Assembly (NCBI RefSeq): GCF_030499575.1
Contig: NZ_JASTLC010000001.1
Coordinates: forward strand, 5,108,001-5,172,000
Length of the DNA stretch: 64,000 nucleotides
Source of the DNA: Streptomyces sp. DG2A-72
GTDB lineage: Bacteria > Actinomycetota > Actinomycetes > Streptomycetales > Streptomycetaceae
Reading direction: 5' to 3'
A model generated the notes under the pieces. It did no database searches and was not told the origin of the DNA. It saw nothing but the letters and a program-made list of their open reading frames with translations. How positions within the stretch are numbered: position 1 is the first letter of the stretch; the number at the start of each line of letters is the position of its first letter. This document shows, one piece after another, positions 36,086-44,684 of this stretch. Both the position numbers and the translations under genes were made by a program.

Positions 36086-36672
36086 CCACCGCCAAGCGGG
36101 ACACGTACACCCCGGAGTCGCTGCTCACCGTCGCCGTGCAGGTCTTCAACGAGCGCGGCTACGACGGCACCTCCATGGAGCACCTCTCCAAGGCGGCCGG
36201 CATCTCCAAGTCGTCGATCTACCACCACGTCGCCGGCAAGGAGGAGCTGCTGCGCCGCGCGGTGAGCCGGGCGCTGGACGGGCTCTTCGGGATCCTCGAC
36301 GAGGAGCACGCGCGCGTGGGGCGTGCCGCCGAGCGCCTGGAGTACGTCGTGCGCCGCATGGTCGAGGTGCTGATCGCCGAACTGCCGTATGTGACGCTGC
36401 TGCTGCGCGTGCGCGGCAACACGGACACCGAGCGGTGGGCCCTGGAGCAGCGCCGCGACTTCGACCACCGGGTCGCCGAGCTGCTGAGGGCGGCAGCCGC
36501 CGACGGGGATGTGCGCGGTGATGTGGAGGTGCGTCTCGCGACCCGGCTGGTCTTCGGGATGATCAACTCGATCGTCGAGTGGTACCGGCCGGACGGGCGC
36601 GGCATGAACGAGCGCGAAGTGGCCGACGCGGTCGCGCAGTTGGTGTTCGGGGGACTGCGCAAGTCCTCCTAG
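36082..36672 (+). CDS. paaR: TetR-family transcriptional repressor PaaR
   Basis: The 196-residue protein has the TetR helix-turn-helix (VFNERGYDGTSMEHLSKAAG, ISKSSIYHHVAGKEELL) and a ligand-binding domain with RRMVEVLIAELPYVTLLLRV. Its position behind paaH and the two identical palindromes before the paa operons make it the probable PaaR, relieved by phenylacetyl-CoA. A one-mismatch operator before bkdA1 suggests an extra target. Confidence 0.92.
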   Translation: MTTAKRDTYTPESLLTVAVQVFNERGYDGTSMEHLSKAAGISKSSIYHHVAGKEELLRRAVSRALDGLFGILDEEHARVGRAAERLEYVVRRMVEVLIAELPYVTLLLRVRGNTDTERWALEQRRDFDHRVAELLRAAAADGDVRGDVEVRLATRLVFGMINSIVEWYRPDGRGMNEREVADAVAQLVFGGLRKSS

Positions 36673-36685
36673 ACCGTTGCCCGGG

Positions 36686-37183
36686 TCAGGCCTGCGGCTC
36701 CAGGTCCTCCTCCTCGAACACCAGCAGTGTGCGGGTGCTGAGCACCTCGGGGATCGCCTGGATGCGGGTCAGTACCAGCTCCCGCAGCGCCCGGTTGTCG
36801 GACGTGTGCACCAGCAGCAGCACGTCGAAGTCTCCGCCCACCAGGGCGATATGGGCTGCTCCGGGGAGCTGCTTGAGCTGCTCGCGCACGGTGCGCCAGG
36901 TGTTCTGGACGATCTTCAGCGTGATGTACGCCGATGTCCCCTGGCCCGCGCGCTCATGGTCCACACGGGCCCCGAAGCCGCGGATGACGCCGTCCTCGAT
37001 GAGGCGGTTGATGCGCGCGTAGGCGTTGGCGCGCGAGACATGGACACGTTCGGCGACCGACCGTATCGACGCGCGCCCGTCCGCCTGGAGCATCTGCAGG
37101 ATGTCCTGATCAATGGCGTCGAGAGGCCGCGCGGGCGGCAGGGTGCTGCCCTCGGGACCTTCGGCCATTTGTTCAGGTGCCAT
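36686..37183 (-). CDS. bkdR: Lrp/AsnC-family regulator BkdR
   Basis: The 165-residue product has an N-terminal winged helix (DAIDQDILQMLQADGRASIR, SVAERVHVSRANAYARINRL) and the C-terminal RAM effector domain (YITLKIVQNTWRTV, GGDFDVLLLVHTSDNRAL). It is divergent from the bkdA1B1C1 operon and by homology represses or activates it according to branched-chain amino acid state. Start ATG at 37183, after GCGGGGGG; longer and shorter starts exist. Confidence 0.92.
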   Translation of the reverse strand: MAPEQMAEGPEGSTLPPARPLDAIDQDILQMLQADGRASIRSVAERVHVSRANAYARINRLIEDGVIRGFGARVDHERAGQGTSAYITLKIVQNTWRTVREQLKQLPGAAHIALVGGDFDVLLLVHTSDNRALRELVLTRIQAIPEVLSTRTLLVFEEEDLEPQA

Positions 37184-37222
37184 GTCCCCCCGCCTCTCTA
37201 CCATGGACGTACTGCGTCCATC

Positions 37223-37256
37223 TCAGGCTGTGGAGAACCGTTTGTCCACAGCCTGA
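37223..37256. promoter_or_regulatory. 12-bp inverted repeat with embedded DnaA-box-like sequences, bkdR-bkdA1 gap
   Basis: TCAGGCTGTGGA (37223-37234) and TCCACAGCCTGA (37245-37256) are exact complements 10 bases apart. The perfect consensus DnaA box TTGTCCACA (37242-37250) and TGTGGAGAA (37229-37237) overlap the arms. It may be a BkdR-type operator, an RNA hairpin or a DnaA site. Confidence 0.65.
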
Positions 37257-37284
37257 AGGTGCCTGTAGCCAAAATGTGCCGACG

Positions 37285-37298
37285 ACCGAACAATCGGT
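37285..37298. promoter_or_regulatory. PaaR-like operator (one mismatch) before bkdA1
   Basis: ACCGAACAATCGGT differs from the paaA and paaH sites by one base and lies 61 bases before the bkdA1 start, just downstream of the 12-bp inverted repeat. Confidence 0.6.
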
Positions 37299-37358
37299 AG
37301 GTGAGGCGCATCACATCCGACGCGCCTCTCCAAGCCACTCCCACGAGGAGGTGCCGTG

Positions 37359-38495
37359 ATGACGGTCATGGAGCAGCGGGGCGCATATCGGCCAACGCCG
37401 CCGCCCGCCTGGCAGCCCCGTACGGACCCCGCGCCGCTGCTGCCCGACGCGGAGCCGTACCGCGTGCTCGGCACGGACGCCGCCGCGAAGGCCGACCCCG
37501 CCCTGCTGCGCCGGCTCTACGCCCATCTCGTGCGCGGACGCCGGTACAACGCGCAGGCCACCGCCCTCACCAAGCAGGGCCGTCTCGCCGTGTACCCCTC
37601 CAGCACCGGCCAGGAAGCCTGCGAGGTGGCCGCCGCGCTCGCCATCGAGGAGCGCGACTGGCTCTTCCCGAGCTACCGCGACACCCTGGCCGCCGTCGCC
37701 CGTGGCGTGGACCCCGTCCAGGCTCTGACCCTTCTGCGCGGCGACTGGCACACCGGCTACGACCCGCACGAGCACCGCGTCGCCCCCCTGTGCACCCCGC
37801 TCGCCACCCAGCTCCCGCACGCCGTGGGCCTCGCGCACGCCGCCCGTCTCAAGGGCGACGACGTGGTCGCGCTCGCGCTGGTCGGCGACGGCGGCACCAG
37901 CGAGGGCGACTTCCACGAGGCGCTCAACTTCGCCGCCGTATGGCAGGCCCCGGTCGTCTTCCTGGTCCAGAACAACGGCTTCGCGATCTCCGTCCCGCTC
38001 GCCAAGCAGACCGCGGCCCCGTCGCTGGCCCACAAGGCCGTCGGCTACGGCATGCCCGGCCGCCTGGTCGACGGCAACGACGCGGCCGCCGTGCACGAGG
38101 TCCTCAGCGACGCCGTGCGGCACGCGCGCGCGGGCGGCGGGCCGACGCTGGTCGAGGCCGTGACGTACCGCATCGAGGCCCACACGAACGCCGACGACGA
38201 CAAGCGCTACCGGGCCGACACCGAGGTCGAGACCTGGCGCGCACACGACCCGATCGCCCTCCTGGAGCGGGAGTTGACCGAGCGGGGCCTGATCGACGAG
38301 GACGGCATCCGGCACGCGCGCGAGGACGCCGAGCGGCTCGCCGCCGACCTGCGTGAGCACATGAACCAGGACCCGGCGCTCGACCCCATGGACCTGTTCG
38401 CCCACGTGTACGCCGAGCCCACACCCCAACTGCGCGAGCAGCGGGATCAGTTGGCGGCGGAGCTGGAGGCCGAACGGGAAGGGACGCACCGATGA
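37359..38495 (+). CDS. bkdA1: Branched-chain 2-oxo acid dehydrogenase E1 alpha subunit
   Basis: The 378-residue subunit has LAVYPSSTGQEACEVAAALA, the thiamine diphosphate motif VGDGGTSEGDFHEALNFAAV ending NN (QNNGFAIS) and the phosphorylation-loop-like RIEAHTNADDDKRY. With E1 beta it decarboxylates branched 2-oxo acids to make acyl-CoA primers for branched fatty acids and polyketides. The start is taken at ATG 37359 with GAGGAGG upstream; GTG at 37356 is possible. Its stop overlaps bkdB1. Confidence 0.95.
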   Translation: MTVMEQRGAYRPTPPPAWQPRTDPAPLLPDAEPYRVLGTDAAAKADPALLRRLYAHLVRGRRYNAQATALTKQGRLAVYPSSTGQEACEVAAALAIEERDWLFPSYRDTLAAVARGVDPVQALTLLRGDWHTGYDPHEHRVAPLCTPLATQLPHAVGLAHAARLKGDDVVALALVGDGGTSEGDFHEALNFAAVWQAPVVFLVQNNGFAISVPLAKQTAAPSLAHKAVGYGMPGRLVDGNDAAAVHEVLSDAVRHARAGGGPTLVEAVTYRIEAHTNADDDKRYRADTEVETWRAHDPIALLERELTERGLIDEDGIRHAREDAERLAADLREHMNQDPALDPMDLFAHVYAEPTPQLREQRDQLAAELEAEREGTHR

Positions 38496-39496
38496 CCACC
38501 GTCGCCCTCAAGCCCGCCACCATGGCGCAGGCCCTCACGCGCGCGCTGCGCGACGCCATGGCCGACGACCCCGCCGTGCACGTCATGGGCGAGGACGTCG
38601 GCACCCTCGGCGGGGTCTTCCGGGTCACCGACGGGCTCGCCAAGGAGTTCGGCGAGGACCGCTGCACGGACACCCCCCTTGCCGAGGCGGGCATCCTCGG
38701 CACGGCGGTCGGCATGGCGATGTACGGCCTCAGGCCGGTCGTGGAGATGCAGTTCGACGCTTTCGCCTACCCCGCCTTCGAGCAGCTGATCAGCCATGTG
38801 TCGCGGATGCGCAACCGCACGCGCGGGACGATGCCGCTGCCGATCACCATCCGGGTCCCCTACGGCGGAGGCATCGGCGGCGTCGAGCACCACAGCGACT
38901 CCTCCGAGGCGTACTACATGGCGACTCCGGGGCTCCATGTCGTCACGCCCGCCACCGTCGCCGACGCCTACGGCCTGCTGCGCGCCGCCATCGCCTCCGA
39001 CGACCCGGTCGTCGTCCTGGAACCCAAGCGTTTGTACTGGTCCAAGGATTCCTGGAACCCCGAGGAGCCGACGGCCGTTGAACCGATAGGCCGCGCGGTG
39101 GTGCGGCGCTCGGGCCGGAGCGCCACGCTCATCACGTACGGGCCGTCCGTACCCGTCTGCCTCGAAGCCGCCGAGGCTGCGCGGGCCGAGGGCTGGGACC
39201 TCGAAGTCGTCGACCTGCGCTCCCTGGTGCCGTTCGACGACGAGACGGTCTCCGCTTCGGTACGGCGGACCGGGCGCGCGGTGGTCGTGCACGAGTCGGG
39301 CGGGTTCGGCGGCCCGGGCGGGGAGATCGCGGCCCGTGTCACGGAGCGCTGCTTCCACTATCTGGAAGCGCCGGTGCTGCGCGTGGCCGGGTTCGACATC
39401 CCCTACCCGCCGCCGATGCTGGAGCGTCACCACCTGCCCGGCGTGGACCGGATCCTGGACGCCGTGGGGCGTCTGCAATGGGAGGCCGAGAGCTGA
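38492..39496 (+). CDS. bkdB1: Branched-chain 2-oxo acid dehydrogenase E1 beta subunit
   Basis: The 334-residue subunit has HVMGEDVGTLGGVFRVTDGL, DTPLAEAGILGTAVGMAMYG, PYGGGIGGVEHHSDSSEAYY and the C-terminal VVHESGGFGGPGGEIAARV, all family features. It overlaps bkdA1 at its start and bkdC1 at its end (TGATG). Confidence 0.96.
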   Translation: MTTVALKPATMAQALTRALRDAMADDPAVHVMGEDVGTLGGVFRVTDGLAKEFGEDRCTDTPLAEAGILGTAVGMAMYGLRPVVEMQFDAFAYPAFEQLISHVSRMRNRTRGTMPLPITIRVPYGGGIGGVEHHSDSSEAYYMATPGLHVVTPATVADAYGLLRAAIASDDPVVVLEPKRLYWSKDSWNPEEPTAVEPIGRAVVRRSGRSATLITYGPSVPVCLEAAEAARAEGWDLEVVDLRSLVPFDDETVSASVRRTGRAVVVHESGGFGGPGGEIAARVTERCFHYLEAPVLRVAGFDIPYPPPMLERHHLPGVDRILDAVGRLQWEAES

Positions 39497-41178
39497 TGGC
39501 ACAGGTGTTGGAGTTCAAGCTCCCCGACCTCGGCGAGGGGCTCACCGAGGCGGAGATCGTGCGCTGGCTGGTCCAGGTCGGCGACGTCGTCACCGTCGAC
39601 CAGCCGGTCGTCGAGGTCGAGACGGCCAAGGCGATGGTCGAGGTGCCCTGTCCGTACGGCGGCGTCGTCACGGCCCGCTTCGGCGAGGAGGGCACGGAAC
39701 TCCCTGTGGGGGCACCGCTGTTGACGGTGGCCGTGGGGGCGGCGGCCTCCGGCGGCCCGGCCACCGGATCGGGCGAAGGCTCGCGCGAGGACGCGCGCGT
39801 GGGCTCCGGTGACGGCACGCGCGGCGGCGCGAGTCAGGGCGCGGGGCTGGGCACGAGCGAGCGGGCGCCTGCGGGCTCCGAGGGCTCGCGCGGCGGCTCG
39901 GGTACGCGCCCCCACGAGGGCTCAGGCAACGTGCTCGTGGGCTACGGCACCGGTGCCGCCCCGGCCCGCCGCCGGAGGGTACGGCCGACGGCCCGTACGG
40001 CTCCGACGGATCCGACCGCTCGTACGGCTCCGACGGATCCGACTGCTCGTACGGCTGCGGGTGCGGCTTCGCCGATTCCCGACGCCCCCGACATCGCCCA
40101 CGCCACCCCCGACATCGCGCCCGATTCCGGCAACGGCTACCCGGCCGACGGCCCCGTCCCCGTGATCTCGCCCCTGGTGCGGCGGCTCGCCCGGGAGAAC
40201 GGGCTGGATCTGCGGGAGTTGACGGGCTCGGGACCGGACGGGCTGATCCTGCGGGCCGACGTGGAGTACGCGCTGCGGGCAGCCGCCGCGTCGTCCGCCC
40301 GACCCTCGCCGCGTGCCTCCATGCCGTCCGCGACCACACCGTCCTCGGCCGCCCCGACGGCCGCCGCCCCGTCCGCCCCCACCGAGTCCCCGCTCGCCCC
40401 GGTCACCCCGCTCGCTCCCACGCCCGCCGAATCCCTCGTCGCCCGCGTGACGCACGCGCCCGCCGGGGCCCCGGTCACCTCCGCGCCCGGCGGCACCCGC
40501 ATCCCCCTCAAGGGCATCCGGGGCGCAGTCGCCGACAAGCTGTCCCGCAGCCGGCGCGAAATACCGGACGCGACCTGCTGGGTGGACACCGATGCGACGG
40601 AGCTGATGCGGGCGCGCGAAGCGATGAACGGCGCCGGAAGGACGAAGATCTCCCTCCTCGCCCTGCTGGCACGTATCTGCACGGCCGCCCTCGCCCGGTT
40701 CCCCGAGCTCAACTCCACGGTCGACCTCGAGGCCAGGGAGGTCGTCCAGCTCGACCGAGTCCACCTCGGCTTCGCCGCGCAGACCGAGCGCGGGCTCGTC
40801 GTGCCCGTCGTACGGGACGCACACGCGCGGGATGCCGAGTCGCTGACCGCGGAGTTCGCCCGGCTGACCGAGGCGGCCCGGACGGGGACGCTGACGCCCG
40901 CGGAACTCACGGGCGGGACCTTCACGTTGAACAACTACGGGGTGTTCGGCGTCGACGGCTCCACGCCGATCATCAACCACCCCGAGGCGGCCATGCTCGG
41001 CGTCGGCCGTATCGTCCCCAAGCCCTGGGTGCACCAGGGCGAGCTGGCGGTGCGGCAGGTCGTGCAGCTCTCGCTCACCTTCGACCACCGGGTGTGCGAC
41101 GGCGGAACGGCCGGCGGCTTCCTGCGCCATGTGGCGGACTGCGTGGAACAGCCGGCGGTGCTGCTGCGCACCATGTGA
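39496..41178 (+). CDS. bkdC1: Branched-chain 2-oxo acid dehydrogenase E2 (acyltransferase) with long linker
   Basis: The 560-residue product has one lipoyl domain (residues 1-78; lipoyl Lys in VETAKAMVEVP), a very long Gly/Ser/Ala/Thr-rich linker with two 27-base direct repeats (39994-40020, 40021-40047) encoding RTAPTDPTA, a peripheral-subunit-binding domain (ISPLVRRLARENGLDLRELT) and the catalytic domain with the HH-x-x-x-D type motif in LTFDHRVCDGGTAGGFLRHV. It transfers acyl groups to CoA. The E2 of the second bkd cluster is 82 residues shorter, mostly because of its shorter linker. No E3 gene is nearby. Confidence 0.94.
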   Translation: MAQVLEFKLPDLGEGLTEAEIVRWLVQVGDVVTVDQPVVEVETAKAMVEVPCPYGGVVTARFGEEGTELPVGAPLLTVAVGAAASGGPATGSGEGSREDARVGSGDGTRGGASQGAGLGTSERAPAGSEGSRGGSGTRPHEGSGNVLVGYGTGAAPARRRRVRPTARTAPTDPTARTAPTDPTARTAAGAASPIPDAPDIAHATPDIAPDSGNGYPADGPVPVISPLVRRLARENGLDLRELTGSGPDGLILRADVEYALRAAAASSARPSPRASMPSATTPSSAAPTAAAPSAPTESPLAPVTPLAPTPAESLVARVTHAPAGAPVTSAPGGTRIPLKGIRGAVADKLSRSRREIPDATCWVDTDATELMRAREAMNGAGRTKISLLALLARICTAALARFPELNSTVDLEAREVVQLDRVHLGFAAQTERGLVVPVVRDAHARDAESLTAEFARLTEAARTGTLTPAELTGGTFTLNNYGVFGVDGSTPIINHPEAAMLGVGRIVPKPWVHQGELAVRQVVQLSLTFDHRVCDGGTAGGFLRHVADCVEQPAVLLRTM

Positions 41179-41229
41179 GAAAGGCGCGCGGCCGTTCCCT
41201 CCGATCATGACGGCACGCATACTCGGGGA

Positions 41230-42219
41230 GTGACCGCGTACGAGCACTCCAGCGATCCCGGCACCGCGTACGACGCCGTCGTCCTCGCCGGCGGCGCCGC
41301 GCGTCGGCTCGGCGGTGTGGACAAACCCGGGGTGCGGGTCGGCGGGCGGGCACTGCTCGACCGGGTGCTGACCGCCTGCGCCGGGGCGCGGAGCACCGTC
41401 GTCGTCGCCGATCCCCGGCCCACCGCGCGGCCCGTGACCTGGGCCCGCGAGGACCCGCCCGGCGGCGGACCGCTCGCCGCGCTCGACGCCGGGCTGCGCC
41501 ACACCACGGCCCCGTACGTCGTCGTACTCTCCGCCGACCTGCCGTTCCTCGGCGAGCGGACCGTCGGACGGCTGCTGACGACGCTGTGGGACGGCTCCGC
41601 CGACGGCGCGGTCCTGACCGACCCCGACGGCCGCGACCAGCCGCTGGTGGCGGCCTACCAGGCGCGGGCGCTGCGCCGCGGGCTGGCCGCGCTCACTCAG
41701 GAGCACGGCAGCCTCACCGGCCTGCCCCTGCGCCGGCTGACCGGCGGGCTCGACCTCACCCGCGTCCCCGACCCCGTCGCGTCCTTCGACTGCAACACCT
41801 GGGACGACATCGCCACTGCCAGGGCACGCATCAGGGAGCATGGGCACGTGTTGGATGAATGGATTTCCGCAGTCAAGGACGAACTGGGCCTCCACCTCGA
41901 CGTCGACACCGGCGTCCTGCTCGACCTCGCGCGCGACGCCGCACATGGAGTGGCCAGGCCCGCGGCGCCGCTGACCACCTTCCTCGTCGGCTACGCGGCG
42001 GCGCAGGCCGGGGGAGGCCCCGAAGCCGTCGCGGAGGCCGCCCGCAAGGCCGCCGCGCTGGCGCTGCGCTGGGCCGAAGAGGCCGAGACGGATGCCGCGA
42101 AGAACGCCGAGAAGGACGCCGAGAAGGAAGCCGCCAAGCCCGGCATCACCCCGAACGCCGCCAAGCCCGGCAACACCCCGAACGCCGCCGAGCCCGACCG
42201 CACCCCGGACGCCGGATGA
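41230..42219 (+). CDS. mobA: MobA-like molybdenum cofactor guanylyltransferase fused to DUF6457
   Basis: The 329-residue product begins with a nucleotidyltransferase domain: VLAGGAARRLGGVDKPGVRV (P loop-like GTP site), VVLSADLPFLG, DQPLVAAYQARAL and FDCNTWDDI. From about residue 215 a second domain follows (DEWISAVKDELGLHLDVDTG, TFLVGYAAAQAGG), then a low-complexity tail with repeated PNAA or TPNA units. The DUF6457 domain usually occurs in Mo cofactor genes. It likely attaches GMP to molybdopterin. The start GTG at 41230 has a GGGGA site. It is coupled to moeA (ATGA). Confidence 0.85.
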   Translation: MTAYEHSSDPGTAYDAVVLAGGAARRLGGVDKPGVRVGGRALLDRVLTACAGARSTVVVADPRPTARPVTWAREDPPGGGPLAALDAGLRHTTAPYVVVLSADLPFLGERTVGRLLTTLWDGSADGAVLTDPDGRDQPLVAAYQARALRRGLAALTQEHGSLTGLPLRRLTGGLDLTRVPDPVASFDCNTWDDIATARARIREHGHVLDEWISAVKDELGLHLDVDTGVLLDLARDAAHGVARPAAPLTTFLVGYAAAQAGGGPEAVAEAARKAAALALRWAEEAETDAAKNAEKDAEKEAAKPGITPNAAKPGNTPNAAEPDRTPDAG

Positions 42220-43562
42220 CCGCCCGCTCCGTCCGGACCGGCGACGACGCCGAGGACTTCGACGTCGAGGAGGTGCTGGCCCTCGTGAAGGAAGACAGCG
42301 GCCGGGAGGACCACGCCGTGCCCGCCCCGCAGAGCGCCCCGGCATCCTCGGCACACGCCCACCAGGCCACGCCATGGTCCGAGGCACGGGCGATCGCCGA
42401 GCGTGCGGGCCGCTCGGGGGCCCGCCGCACCCCCGTCTCCGTCCCTCTCGACGTCGCCCTCGGCCTCACCCTGGCCGCTCCCCTCACCGCCCTCACCGAC
42501 CTGCCCTCGTTCGACACCTCCGCGATGGACGGCTGGGCGGTCGCCGGACCCGGACCCTGGGACGTACGCGACGAGGGTGTGCTGGCCGGGCACGCGGAGC
42601 CCGAACCGCTCACCGACGGCGAGGCCGTCCGGATCGCCACCGGTGCCCGCATTCCCCTGGACACCACCGCCGTCATCCGCAGCGAGCACGGCCGCACGGA
42701 CACCCAGGGCCGCCTGCACGCGACCCGCGAGGTGGGCCACGGCCAGGACATCCGCCCACGCGGCCAGGAATGCCGTAGCGGCGACCAACTCCTCCCCGTC
42801 GGCACCCTGGTGGCCCCGGCCGTGCTCGGACTCGCCGCGGCGGCCGGATACGACACCGTCACCGCGGTCCCCCGACCCCGCGCCGAAGTCCTGATCCTCG
42901 GCGACGAGTTGCTCACCGAAGGACTGCCGCACGACGGGCTGATCCGAGACGCGCTCGGCCCGATGCTGCCGCCCTGGCTGCGAGCGCTCGGCGCCGAGGT
43001 CATCGCCGTGCGCCGGCTCGGCGACGACGCCAAGGCCCTGCGCAAGACCATCACCTCCTCCGATGCCGACCTCATCGTCACCACCGGCGGCACCGCCTCC
43101 GGCCCCGTCGACCACGTCCACCCCACTCTGAGCCGTATCAGCGCGGAGCTGCTGGTCAACGGCGTCAAGGTGCGCCCCGGCCACCCCATGCTGCTGGCCC
43201 GCATCAAGGACAACCAGCACCTCGTCGGCCTGCCCGGCAACCCCCTCGCCGCCGTCTCCGGCCTGCTCACGCTCGCCGAGCCACTGCTGCGCACCCTCGC
43301 CGCCCGTCCCGCCCCCGAGCCGCTGACGCTGCCGCTCCAGGGCGCGGCGCACGGGCATCCGTACGACACCCGGCTCATCCCCGTGGCGCTGCGCGTCGAC
43401 AGTGCTGTCCCGCTGCACTACAACGGCCCGGCGATGCTGCGGGGCATCGCGGCGGCCGACGCGCTGGCCGTCGTACCACCGGGCGGTGCCCGGCCGGGGC
43501 AGGAGGTCGAACTGCTCGACCTGCCCTGGGCGTTCGCCGGTATCGAGGTGTGTTTCACGTGA
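42216..43562 (+). CDS. moeA: Molybdopterin molybdenumtransferase MoeA
   Basis: The 448-residue product has SFDTSAMDGWAVA, RIATGARIPLDTTAVI, ILGDELLTEG, VTTGGTASGPVDHVHPTL, VKVRPGHPMLLARI, VGLPGNPLAAVSGLLTLAEP, all MoeA signatures, preceded by an unusual acidic head of about 40 residues. It inserts molybdate into the adenylated molybdopterin. The gene ends inside parS site 3, and the ion channel gene starts 13 bases before its end. Confidence 0.94.
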   Translation: MTARSVRTGDDAEDFDVEEVLALVKEDSGREDHAVPAPQSAPASSAHAHQATPWSEARAIAERAGRSGARRTPVSVPLDVALGLTLAAPLTALTDLPSFDTSAMDGWAVAGPGPWDVRDEGVLAGHAEPEPLTDGEAVRIATGARIPLDTTAVIRSEHGRTDTQGRLHATREVGHGQDIRPRGQECRSGDQLLPVGTLVAPAVLGLAAAAGYDTVTAVPRPRAEVLILGDELLTEGLPHDGLIRDALGPMLPPWLRALGAEVIAVRRLGDDAKALRKTITSSDADLIVTTGGTASGPVDHVHPTLSRISAELLVNGVKVRPGHPMLLARIKDNQHLVGLPGNPLAAVSGLLTLAEPLLRTLAARPAPEPLTLPLQGAAHGHPYDTRLIPVALRVDSAVPLHYNGPAMLRGIAAADALAVVPPGGARPGQEVELLDLPWAFAGIEVCFT

Positions 43563-44656
43563 AACAACCGGGCCATGACGTGATCGCCCGTCAGGCGGGC
43601 GAACATCTCACAACCCATCAGGTGAAACTCCCGCGGAAGGTGGTGGAGCACCCCTTCCGGCAGGTTGCCAAGCGGCTGTCCATGGCCCTGCTGCTCCTCG
43701 TGGTGACCTCGCTGATCGTCTATGCCGACCACGAGGGCTACAACGACAACTCCGACGGCTCCATCGACTTCCTGGACGCCTGCTACTACGCGACCGTCAC
43801 CCTCTCCACCACCGGATACGGCGACATCACCCCGGTCAGCGATGCCGCCCGGCTCACCAATATCTTCGTCGTCACGCCGCTGCGCGTGATGTTCCTGATC
43901 ATCCTGGTCGGCACCACGCTCGAGGTCCTCACCGAACGGACACGGGACGAATGGCGCCTGACCCGCTGGAGGTCCGCCTTGCGTGATCACACGGTTGTCG
44001 TCGGATTCGGGACGAAGGGACGCTCGGCGATCCAGACCGTGTGCGCGTCGGGGCTCAAGGCGGAGCAGGTTGTCGTCGTCGACCCCAGCTCCAAGGCGAT
44101 CGACGCCGCGACGGCCGAAGGGTATGCGGGGATCGTCGGCGATGCGACGCGCAGCGATGTGCTGAAGCAGGCCGAGGTGCACAAGGCGCGGAAGGTCATC
44201 ATCGCGACGCAGCGCGATGACACGGCCGTCCTTGTCACTTTGACGGCCCGGCAGCTCAACCGCGGTGCCAAGATCGTGGCCGCGGTGCGGGAGGAGGAGA
44301 ACGCACCGCTGCTGATGCAGTCCGGCGCCGACGCGGTCATCACCAGCGCCAGCGCGGCCGGCAGGCTGCTCGGCCTCTCCGTGCTCAGCCCCGCCGCCGG
44401 CATGGTGATGGAGGACCTCATCCAGCAGGGCAGCGGGCTCGACATAGTCGAACGGCCCGTCATAAAGGCCGAGGTGGGCAAGGGCCCCCGGGAGACGGAG
44501 GACCTGGTGGTGAGTGTCGTACGCGGGCATCGGGTGCTCGGATACGACGATCCGGCCGTCGGGAAGCTGGAGCTGACGGACCGGCTGATCACCATTGTGC
44601 GGGCGACGCCGGGTACGCAGGTCGCACCCGACGTCCGCCCGCTGCGGCAGGATTGA
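43550..44656 (+). CDS. Two-TM potassium channel with TrkA-N (RCK) domain
   Basis: The 368-residue product has two membrane helices flanking the selectivity filter TVTLSTTGYGDITPVSDAAR (TGYGD, typical K+ channel), then a TrkA-N Rossmann domain (VVVGFGTKGRSAIQTVCASG) and a TrkA-C-like end. The start GTG at 43550 overlaps the moeA stop, and its first codons MFHVKQ are the parS site. The N-terminus before the first helix is basic. It is a ligand-gated K+ channel, probably NAD or ATP regulated by the RCK domain. Confidence 0.93.
   Translation: MFHVKQPGHDVIARQAGEHLTTHQVKLPRKVVEHPFRQVAKRLSMALLLLVVTSLIVYADHEGYNDNSDGSIDFLDACYYATVTLSTTGYGDITPVSDAARLTNIFVVTPLRVMFLIILVGTTLEVLTERTRDEWRLTRWRSALRDHTVVVGFGTKGRSAIQTVCASGLKAEQVVVVDPSSKAIDAATAEGYAGIVGDATRSDVLKQAEVHKARKVIIATQRDDTAVLVTLTARQLNRGAKIVAAVREEENAPLLMQSGADAVITSASAAGRLLGLSVLSPAAGMVMEDLIQQGSGLDIVERPVIKAEVGKGPRETEDLVVSVVRGHRVLGYDDPAVGKLELTDRLITIVRATPGTQVAPDVRPLRQD
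43551..43566. other. parS: parS site 3 (perfect palindrome) at moeA end / channel start
   Basis: TGTTTCACGTGAAACA is the perfect ParB-binding consensus. It encodes both the last three codons plus TGA of moeA and the FHVKQ start of the channel. Confidence 0.95.
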
Positions 44657-44684
44657 ACCGTCGCTCAGCGCTCCGCTCGAAGTG

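Noticed and set aside
41316..41324. TGTGGACAA, a perfect DnaA box on the reverse strand, in mobA
   Set aside because: It lies in the conserved VDKP codons of the nucleotide-binding loop, so protein constraint explains it.
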